Of a stretch of 11,601 nt of DNA, positions 1 through 4,986 are shown in pieces (position 1 is the first letter of the stretch; every line of letters begins with the position of its first letter). Position numbers and translations under genes: made by a program. Under the pieces are notes generated by a model that saw only the letters and a program-made list of their open reading frames with translations, did no database searches and was not told the DNA's origin. Source of the stretch: Myxococcales bacterium (GTDB lineage: Bacteria; Myxococcota_A; Bradymonadia; Bradymonadales; Bradymonadaceae). Where the stretch lies: contig SKMT01000575.1 of assembly GCA_007120915.1 (NCBI GenBank), forward strand, positions 1 to 11,601. The letters are read 5' to 3'.

Positions 1-316
1 CCGACAGCCATTTGACCGCTGCCTGACCACAAACAGAACGACCGGTGCTGTTCGGCATCAAAACGGAGGTGGTCGAAGCCGCTTCTGGACGCTGATTTTC
101 GGTCGTAATCTTTCGTGATTTGTCCCCGGACAGACCCTGGCAGCGAGTTCTGGATAGAATTTGAGGGGATCGGGGCGGAAGTGAGGGCAATACTGGGGTG
201 GGACACGCAGAGTACTGGATTTGCGCGGGCGCGTGGGAGACACCTCAGGGGTGGGTGCACACGCCTGATGCATTCAGGGAGAGAGGCGTTGGGTGATTGA
301 GCGCGCTGCCAACCGG
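1..316. other. Left-edge spacer without a convincing gene
   Basis: No reading frame here has a ribosome binding site, a recognisable product or the codon bias of the neighbouring genes. The short open frames on both strands overlap each other and look like chance. Around 266-283 there is a fragment (TGATGCAT followed by TCAGGG) that resembles the beginning and end of the REP-like elements at 1412 and 2309 with the middle lost. It may be a decayed copy on the other side of the transposase gene, but it is too short to be sure. Confidence 0.5.
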
Positions 317-1246
317 TCAGCCGGTGTCTTTTCTCAAAATACCGAGCCTGCCCGGTTCGTCGTCATCGACCTCATGGGCTTCCACCGGCGCCTGCTGTGG
401 CAGTTGCACCGTGCCCGACGGGAAGGTGACCTGTTGGCCTTTGAGCCACCGCTGGCGCATCGTCTGGTAGTCGTCCTGAAACGTGCGGTGCCGCTTCAGA
501 AGCAGCTTTCGCAGCTCCGGGTCTTTGGTGGCGAATGTGGGATTGAGCCGCCCGTCGTCGGGTTGTCCTTCCGGTGAGTCGTACAGATCATCGGCTTTGA
601 CCCGCTGGGCGCCCTTGTAGCGGCGGTCCGGGTGTTCGTTGTGGATCCGCTCTTCCTCCTTGCGGATCAGCTCCTCGAAGTGCTCTCGCGCCTTTTCGAG
701 TTCCCAGTCTTCAAACCCCGGAGGCGGTTTGGGGGTGAAGGTGACTTCGTTAGGGGAGTTGCGCCCATAGAAGCTGTCCGGGCATTTCACGGTGATCGTT
801 TTGCCCCAGTGCTTCGGCAGGATCATAAACCCCGGCCAGTCCTCCACCCGTTCGACAAGCCCGGCTCTCACCGGGTTGAGCCAGGTGTACAACAGCTTTC
901 GCTGAAGCGAGTTTTCGTCGGGCAGAAGCACGTCGGAGTACTGCCCGGCCCCCCACACATAGCCCCTGCGCCCGATGTAGTTGTTTCTCGCCCGGGCGAT
1001 CCCGCTCATCGCATCGCGCATAAAACAGCTTCGATCCCCGGTAGTATCGGTGGCCACGAAGTGCACGTGGTTGGACATCCCCACCGCCGCGTGCACCTCA
1101 AGCCCGTGGCGCCCGCTCGCTTTGGCGGTCTCAAATTCGATGATGTGGTTCATCTCCTTGTCCGGCCTCAGCAAGAATTGGCGGGCAACGGTGCGGCGGG
1201 TGAGCATCACGGTCTGGTCGGGAAGGTGTCGTCGAGGCTGTGTCAT
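317..1246 (-). CDS. Y1 (HUH) transposase-like protein, REP-associated type
   Basis: Single-strand DNA transposase-like protein of the IS200/Y1 superfamily, in the group often annotated as REP-associated tyrosine transposase. Its expected role is to nick and rejoin hairpin-containing single-stranded DNA. Counting from the upstream ATG at 1252, the metal-binding His-Val-His lies at residues 62-64 in the context SNHVHF. The likely nucleophile is Tyr92 in ARNNY on the following helix, and a WLNPVRAGLV segment typical of the family follows near residue 124. After the catalytic domain comes a charged tail of about 150 residues, longer than in classical RAYTs, ending in a W..G...FPSGT motif that I associate with the deltaproteobacterial branch. 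Two ATGs are possible. GGAG lies only 1 nt before the first (1252) but 7 nt before the second (1246), so 1246 is preferred, giving 309 residues. No insertion-sequence ends bound the gene. Three REP-like hairpin elements lie upstream of it, at 1412, 1620 and 2309, as expected for a domesticated RAYT. The family call is secure; the enzyme's activity is inferred. Confidence 0.88.
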   Translation of the reverse strand: MTQPRRHLPDQTVMLTRRTVARQFLLRPDKEMNHIIEFETAKASGRHGLEVHAAVGMSNHVHFVATDTTGDRSCFMRDAMSGIARARNNYIGRRGYVWGAGQYSDVLLPDENSLQRKLLYTWLNPVRAGLVERVEDWPGFMILPKHWGKTITVKCPDSFYGRNSPNEVTFTPKPPPGFEDWELEKAREHFEELIRKEEERIHNEHPDRRYKGAQRVKADDLYDSPEGQPDDGRLNPTFATKDPELRKLLLKRHRTFQDDYQTMRQRWLKGQQVTFPSGTVQLPQQAPVEAHEVDDDEPGRLGILRKDTG

Positions 1247-1411
1247 CGTCATTCTCCGTCGAAAAGTTCAGGTCATCAGCTCAAAGAGACCATGCCGGTC
1301 CCCACATCTCTGTTGTCGACAGATCGAACCCCGATCTTTCGTGAGACCCCAAAATTTTTTCGAAACCACCCCACCCCAGATTGATCCTTGAATCCAGATT
1401 CGCCCCAGAAC

Positions 1412-1453
1412 CACTGGCCGATGCATGTCCCTCGGACATGCAGTCAGGGGGGG
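1412..1453 (+). repeat. REP-like hairpin element, copy 1
   Basis: A 42-nt unit identical to the unit at 1620. It starts CACTGGCCGA, has a perfect 9-bp stem (TGCATGTCC at 1422-1430 with GGACATGCA at 1434-1442) closed by the loop CTC, and ends in AGTCAGGGGGGG. ACTG (1413-1416) and CAGT (1441-1444) offer an alternative outer pairing. Size, hairpin, conserved non-palindromic ends and closeness to a Y1 transposase gene fit a REP element. Confidence 0.8.
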
Positions 1454-1510
1454 CAGACCACCCCGGATCGAGACCTGTTCTGCGTTTGCGATCGGGGGCT
1501 GCCCCCCTGA
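1444..1510. repeat. Imperfect inverted repeat starting inside REP copy 1
   Basis: The left arm at 1444-1470 (TCA, seven G, CAG, then CCCCGGATCG) is the reverse complement, with small gaps, of the right arm at 1489-1510 (CGATCGGGGGCTGCCCCCCTGA read in two blocks). The loop is 18 nt (1471-1488). The right arm therefore resembles the 3' end of the REP-like unit in inverted orientation, as in paired REPs (BIMEs). Confidence 0.6.
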
Positions 1511-1520
1511 AATCAGGTTG

Positions 1521-1617
1521 GGTGGCACCCGGTGAAATCGGATGCGATTTTCGGAGTGAGCCATGGGTGGTGAGGGCCGACCTCCGACCTGGTGCCGGGA
1601 TCCGGCTTCACCCCACC
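1521..1617. repeat. Imperfect inverted repeat before REP copy 2
   Basis: The arm GGTGGCACCCGGTGAAATCGGAT split around 1521-1543 pairs with ATCCGGCTTCACCCCACC at 1600-1617, allowing two mismatches and a 5-nt gap. The right arm ends 2 nt before copy 2. It may be the diverged outer part of the same palindromic cluster or an unrelated structure. Confidence 0.4.
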
Positions 1618-1619
1618 AA

Positions 1620-1663
1620 CACTGGCCGATGCATGTCCCTCGGACATGCAGTCAGGGGGGGGG
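1620..1663 (+). repeat. REP-like hairpin element, copy 2
   Basis: Identical to copy 1 over 42 nt, with two extra G at the end (nine-G run at 1655-1663). The 9-bp stem is 1630-1638 with 1642-1650 and the loop is CTC. It lies 13 bp beyond the stop codon of the small lipoprotein gene at 1677, so on the minus strand it falls just downstream of that gene and could also act as a transcript-end hairpin. The flanking sequence differs from that of copy 1, which indicates a dispersed unit rather than one long duplication. Confidence 0.8.
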
Positions 1664-1676
1664 ATAGGAGCACCGA

Positions 1677-2123
1677 TTAGCAGTCCGGAATTTCAGCGTC
1701 GCTGTCTCGCCCCACCCCGTAGTCCATGCTGTTGTTGTAGTAGAACCAGGTCATCTCATCGGCTGACCAATCGTCGACGCGGAATACGTCGGTCTGGTCG
1801 TCTTCACGGTGGAGATGAAGGTTTCGGCCCTCCAACTCCCAATCGAAGTCGGTGATGCTGGAGGGCATACCGAACATCGCCTGGCTTCCCTCGTTCGGTT
1901 CAATATGCCCGGTACCGTCTTCGTCGAGATGGTACATGTTCTGTGCTGCCCGCTGCAGCGGTGTGCCGTCGCTGGACTGGTGAAACCAGGTGCCCACAAC
2001 CAGACACTCCAACTGGGACTCCTCGTCAGCCTCCAGCGGCGCATCCTCCACCGGAGTCGCCGAGGCACATCCGCCGAGCATGAATCCCAATATCATCAAC
2101 AGCACCACTGGCTGAACTTTCAT
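1677..2123 (-). CDS. Small predicted lipoprotein with a lipocalin-like pattern
   Basis: A 148-residue predicted lipoprotein. The N-terminus MKVQPVVLLMILGFMLGGC is a lipoprotein signal peptide with lipobox LGGC and lipidated Cys19. The mature part is acidic. It shows GTW near the start (VVGTWF), then YHLDEDGTGHI, then a W.L.G..LHL pattern. These are features of small lipocalin-like eight-stranded barrels, although the similarity is too weak for a firm family call. The last residue is Cys, which may pair with the only other mature cysteine, in QLECLV. An in-frame ATG lies 24 nt further upstream (2147), but 2123 is chosen because AGGAG sits 7 nt before it and the signal peptide then has normal length. 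REP-like elements lie on both sides, at 1620 and 2309. Function unknown; probably in the cell envelope. Confidence 0.78.
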   Translation of the reverse strand: MKVQPVVLLMILGFMLGGCASATPVEDAPLEADEESQLECLVVGTWFHQSSDGTPLQRAAQNMYHLDEDGTGHIEPNEGSQAMFGMPSSITDFDWELEGRNLHLHREDDQTDVFRVDDWSADEMTWFYYNNSMDYGVGRDSDAEIPDC

Positions 2124-2308
2124 TTTCCACTCCTGAATAAAATGCACGGGGCTCAGATAAGCCTGATTCTTCGGGCCAAAGCGTTCTACCGATCATCATA
2201 CTCCACCATTTGGTTCGGCTCAGCAACCCGACGGCGATGCCCACCACAACCCTGCCGCCGATCTGGGCCCCGCTATTTGACCCCGCCCCCGGCATCAGCC
2301 CCAGATAC

Positions 2309-2347
2309 CGGGCTGATGCATGTCCCTCGGACATGTAGCAGGGGGGG
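2309..2347 (+). repeat. REP-like hairpin element, copy 3 (diverged)
   Basis: Shares the core GATGCATGTCCCTCGGACAT with copies 1 and 2 and ends in AGCAGGGGGGG. Its stem (2317-2325 with 2329-2337) has one G:T position where the other copies pair perfectly. Upstream the copies differ: here GGGCTGATGC (2310-2319) also pairs with GCATCAGCCC at 2292-2301 across an 8-nt loop. The element lies between two lipoprotein genes, 14 bp beyond the end of the gene at 2361. Confidence 0.72.
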
Positions 2348-2360
2348 CTAACGAGGGGGG

Positions 2361-3638
2361 TCACCCCCGGTATTCGTCATCGGCCTTTTTATCTTCATCC
2401 TTCTCATCGGCCTTCTTGTCCTCTTTGTCCTCGTCCTTCTCGTCCGCCTTTTTGTCCTCTTTGTCTTCGTCCTTCTTTTCCTCGTCCTTCTCGTCCGCCT
2501 TCTTGTCCTCTTTGTCTTCTTCGGCCTTCTTTTCCTCGTCCTTCTTATCGGCCTTCTTATTCTCTTTGTCTTCTTCGGCCTTCTTATCGTCTTTCTTCTC
2601 TTTTTTGTCCTTGTCGTCGTAGACTTTCTTGTCTTTCTCGTCCTTCTTGTCGTCTTTCTTCTCTTTTTTGTCGTCCTTGTCCTTCTCTTCGATCTCGTCG
2701 AGGACGTCTTCCGGACATTCCACACTGATGGGGACCGTAATCTGGTCTCGGGACTCGATGTCACCGAAGCCCTCCTGCTCGTACCAGATTTCGGCGACGA
2801 TGGGGTCGTCTTCTCCCTCCATGAAGTAGTCCCAGACGGTGATTTCGAACAGATAGTCCGCCGTTTCATCGGCAAACTCATAAGCGATGCACTTTTCGAC
2901 GTGGGTGCCGTCTTGCTCAAAGAACGTCTCCGTGGGCCCTCCCACCGGCTGAGGTCCCTCGAGCTGATCCCAGTCAAACACCACCGGATCGGCGTCGGGC
3001 TCCGTGACCGTGGCGCACATCTCGACTTCGGCGGGACAGGTCAACGTGGTGGAGGGGTCGACTTTGACGTTTTGAATCACCGGCGGATGATTGACCGCCC
3101 CGGTGGCGTCGATAACCCCTTCTTTGTCGGGTTTGTCCGAATGCCCGGAACTGTCTGAGTCCTCCGGCGGGTCGCACTGGCTGACCAGCAGCAGCTCCAC
3201 CGTTTCATCTTCTTGAACGTCCACATCGGTTACCGCCGACTCCTGGCACTCCGCAACGGGGTCACCATCTCCATCGATGGGTTCAACGGTCACGTCATAG
3301 CAACCGGGGTCAACGGCCTGCACATGATTGGCATAGAGGTGCTCGGAGTCTTCATCGAAGGGGTCGTTGCCAAACTGAGGCATGCCCTCGGGCAGTTTCA
3401 TTTCATCGAGGGTCTGGTCCTCCACGAGCCACGGGTCGTGCTCCCCGCATTCAAAGAAGGAGAACCGAATACCGTCGATGTTGGTGTCCTCCTGGATGTC
3501 GATGGTCATCTGAACACCGGTGGTCTCCGTGGGCTCGGGGTTGTCGTCGGAGTCGGTTCCCGAGCACGCGAGCGTACCCACCGATAGTAGAGCACCACAG
3601 ATGAAGGCGATCCCGTTTCGGTAACGTCGCCACTTCAT
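2361..3638 (-). CDS. Lipoprotein with PKD-like domain and Lys/Asp/Glu tail
   Basis: A 425-residue predicted lipoprotein. Residues 1-25 form a signal peptide (MKWRRYRNGIAF, hydrophobic core, then GTLAC) with Cys25 as lipid site; the lipobox has Thr at -3, which is imperfect. Residues 40-155 form an acidic Cys-containing region (Cys64, Cys113, Cys131, Cys155). Residues 183-285 look like a PKD or Ig-like sandwich, beginning NHPPVIQNVKVDP, with EPDADPVVFDW and further cysteines (201, 208, 250). Residues 317-422 are almost only Lys, Asp, Glu and Ala, with 12-residue units KEDKKADEKDED at 393-404 and 405-416 and a close variant from 376. The open frame continues 135 nt upstream, but 3638 is chosen because AGGGGGAA precedes this ATG and the signal peptide then starts properly. 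The stop codon sits in the loop of a GGGGG/CCCCC hairpin (2356-2368). The tail is probably disordered or a charged stalk. Function unknown. Confidence 0.82.
   Translation of the reverse strand: MKWRRYRNGIAFICGALLSVGTLACSGTDSDDNPEPTETTGVQMTIDIQEDTNIDGIRFSFFECGEHDPWLVEDQTLDEMKLPEGMPQFGNDPFDEDSEHLYANHVQAVDPGCYDVTVEPIDGDGDPVAECQESAVTDVDVQEDETVELLLVSQCDPPEDSDSSGHSDKPDKEGVIDATGAVNHPPVIQNVKVDPSTTLTCPAEVEMCATVTEPDADPVVFDWDQLEGPQPVGGPTETFFEQDGTHVEKCIAYEFADETADYLFEITVWDYFMEGEDDPIVAEIWYEQEGFGDIESRDQITVPISVECPEDVLDEIEEKDKDDKKEKKDDKKDEKDKKVYDDKDKKEKKDDKKAEEDKENKKADKKDEEKKAEEDKEDKKADEKDEEKKDEDKEDKKADEKDEDKEDKKADEKDEDKKADDEYRG
2373..2690 (-). repeat. Low-complexity purine tract with 36-nt repeats
   Basis: The DNA encoding the Lys/Asp/Glu tail of the lipoprotein. 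The minus strand is almost all purine (GAAGGA, GAC, AAG codons) for about 300 nt. Two adjacent 36-nt units (2391-2426 and 2427-2462) encode the same 12 residues with several synonymous differences. All units keep the frame, so changes in copy number would lengthen or shorten the tail without frameshift. Confidence 0.75.
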
Positions 3639-3695
3639 GTTTCCCCCTGGGATTTGGGTTACGGATTTACTGCTGTTGGACAAACTGATCGGACC

Positions 3696-3712
3696 ATTGC
3701 CGCGTTGGCAAT
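3696..3712. promoter_or_regulatory. Inverted repeat upstream of the tailed lipoprotein gene
   Basis: ATTGCC (3696-3701) and GGCAAT (3707-3712) are separated by GCGTT, about 58-74 bp upstream of the start codon at 3638. The place suits an operator or a promoter-proximal hairpin. No clear -35/-10 pair was found around it, so its role is a guess. Confidence 0.3.
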
Positions 3713-3786
3713 TTCGCAACCTGCGTAGCCCGATCGCCTGACAGTACCAATCTAACCACTGCAGTACCGCCACCTAACGGAACCCC

Positions 3787-4353
3787 TTACCGACTACCGC
3801 TGCGAAGCCCCCGATACCCTGCATACACCAACACCGCTCCCACCCCCAGATTGAACAGCGGTGCCACTACCAACCCCGCCTTGCCGAGCCACCCCAGGTC
3901 ATCGTCGGTGAGCAGATAACCGATGTCCGCCGGGACATCCATCAGCCGCAACACCCCGGAAGCCATCACCCAGCCCGGCCGCTCAACGGGGTCGGTCGCC
4001 GCCCATCCCTGCACGGCGGCGAAAAAAAGCCACTGCAATCCGGTCCGAGCGAGCAGAGAGCGGGTCGCCGACAGATGAAGTTCTCCCGCCTGCGGATGCA
4101 TCAGCTTCAGATACAGCTTCGGAAAGACGAGGGCACAGATTCCGAGCCCAATATCGAACAGCGTCAACCCCACCAGCGGCACTTTCAGCGACTTCAACAG
4201 ACGGTCGACGTCTTCTGGTTCGCGCTGCTGCCCACCGCTATTAAGCTGAACCAACTCCACCAGCCACCGGGGCAGATCTCCCTGGGGCATCGCCGCCGTG
4301 TTCCCTACGAAATCGGGCTCATCCTTCCAGTCGGGCATTTTTCCATCATCCAT
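3787..4353 (-). CDS. Four-helix integral membrane protein, unknown function
   Basis: A 188-residue protein with a polar, acidic N-terminal part (about residues 1-55, MDDGKMPDWKDEPDF onward) and four hydrophobic segments near 57-78, 98-118, 127-148 and 159-181. It ends with an Arg-rich tail (RGLRSGSR), which by the positive-inside rule suggests a cytoplasmic C-terminus. The second half of helix 1 runs into FPKLYLKLMHP, and helix 3 contains LRLMDVPADIGYLL. I do not recognise the family. The frame is open to an ATG at 4467, but that extension would overlap the promoter of the divergent gene. The start at 4353 has GAGGA about 8 nt upstream and is preferred. The same-strand gene downstream begins 148 bp after its stop, so co-transcription is possible but not shown. 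Confidence 0.72.
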   Translation of the reverse strand: MDDGKMPDWKDEPDFVGNTAAMPQGDLPRWLVELVQLNSGGQQREPEDVDRLLKSLKVPLVGLTLFDIGLGICALVFPKLYLKLMHPQAGELHLSATRSLLARTGLQWLFFAAVQGWAATDPVERPGWVMASGVLRLMDVPADIGYLLTDDDLGWLGKAGLVVAPLFNLGVGAVLVYAGYRGLRSGSR

Positions 4354-4458
4354 CGCCACTTCCTCGTTGCGGGCTGTACAGCTCAGATGTACGACACGCC
4401 ACTGTATCGCGGTTAACCAGGAAATGGCAGCCGCCGCCACTGCCCTCATCATCAGCCA

Positions 4459-4487
4459 TTGACGCACAGTCAGCCAGACCGAATAGT
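4459..4487 (+). promoter_or_regulatory. Sigma70-type promoter for the 4525 gene
   Basis: TTGACG at 4459-4464 (five of six matches to the -35 consensus) and AATAGT at 4482-4487 (four of six to -10) are separated by exactly 17 bp. Transcription would start near 4494, about 30 nt before the ATG at 4525, leaving room for GAGGAG at 4511-4516. This supports 4525 over the open-frame ATG at 4459. Confidence 0.55.
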
Positions 4488-4524
4488 AACAGGACGATCA
4501 CCCAACCCCCGAGGAGCATCGCCG

Positions 4525-4971
4525 ATGAACTCGTCTCCGTTGACCGACGCCGACATCGCCATCACGGACGACCAGTTAACCCTGGATGACCAGGAGTATC
4601 CCCTGGTGATGCTCAAAGATGCCCGGGTAACGCCCCATTACCGGGGAAAAGAACGCATTCTAAACGGTCTGTTCTCGCTGGTGTACGCCCTGGCATTCGT
4701 GGGCGCAATCCTGGCGGGAGCCGGCTTCGTCATCTTCATGGCCCTCGGCGCTCAGGGCTCGGAGAGCATGGCCGTCATCTTCATCGACCGGATGCTGCTG
4801 TTCGGGCTGCCCTTTCTGCTGTGCGTTGGCGCCGCCTTCGGAATCCGGATGTGGCGACGATCGCGAGTTCAACAACTGCAGTTCACCGATCACAACCGCG
4901 GTGACCAAACCGCGATCATCGCCGACATCAACACGGCTGAGACCATCCAGGAAGCGATCAACCAGGACTGA
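4525..4971 (+). CDS. Small membrane protein with two helices, DUF6232-like
   Basis: A 148-residue protein. The N-terminal 45 residues are soluble and pattern as a small beta region (IAITDDQLTLDDQEYPLVML). Two transmembrane helices follow, near 48-75 and 88-109, then a basic stretch RMWRRSR and a 35-residue C-terminal part (FTDHNRGDQTAIIADINTAE). A short beta strand with 'L.L....YPL..L.DARV' before paired helices resembles the DUF6232 type of small bacterial membrane protein, but this is recalled by pattern only. The start at 4525 has GAGGAG 8 nt upstream and a promoter before it. The gene is divergent from the four-helix membrane protein (171 bp between starts) and convergent with the large lipoprotein gene, with only 15 bp between stop codons. 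Function unknown. Confidence 0.75.
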   Translation: MNSSPLTDADIAITDDQLTLDDQEYPLVMLKDARVTPHYRGKERILNGLFSLVYALAFVGAILAGAGFVIFMALGAQGSESMAVIFIDRMLLFGLPFLLCVGAAFGIRMWRRSRVQQLQFTDHNRGDQTAIIADINTAETIQEAINQD

Positions 4972-4986
4972 CGTCTTCGCCAACCC

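Larger units (their letters stand above)
1253..1676. other. Repeat-rich spacer, no gene
   Basis: This 424-bp stretch between the transposase and a small lipoprotein gene has no credible coding frame. It holds two copies of the REP-like element, an imperfect inverted repeat at 1444-1510 that begins inside the first copy, and a second imperfect inverted repeat (1521-1543 with 1600-1617) that ends just before the second copy. It reads as a cluster of palindromic units (BIME-like) rather than as promoter DNA. An A/T run at 1350-1360 is the only AT-rich patch. Confidence 0.7.

Noticed and set aside
312..325. Hairpin ACCGG-TCAG-CCGGT with a T-rich plus-strand flank, as a terminator
   Set aside because: The stem is only 5 bp, it overlaps the transposase stop codon, and there is no plus-strand gene to terminate. 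On the minus strand no T-run follows.
108..1344. The 11-mer ATCTTTCGTGA occurs on both sides of the transposase gene (108-118 and 1334-1344), suggesting a target-site duplication
   Set aside because: Y1 transposases do not make target duplications, the flanking bases differ, and an 11-nt match in regions of this size is only mildly unlikely by chance.
632..1384. Plus-strand open frame of 250 codons opposite the transposase gene
   Set aside because: Antisense to a gene with a recognised catalytic motif; no ribosome binding site and no recognisable product.
1412..2347. REP-like copies read as a CRISPR array
   Set aside because: Only three copies, spaced 208 and about 690 bp apart with a gene between them, and no cas genes. 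The spacing is not that of an array.
2320..2622. Ser/Phe/Leu-rich open frame on the plus strand opposite the lipoprotein tail
   Set aside because: It is the complement of the Lys/Asp/Glu codons (GAC, AAG, GAG read backwards). There is no ribosome binding site and the composition is artificial.
2348..2977. Arg/Thr/Lys-rich open frame in another minus-strand frame
   Set aside because: A frame-shifted shadow of the real lipoprotein gene; the purine repeats keep it open. It has no signal peptide or plausible start.
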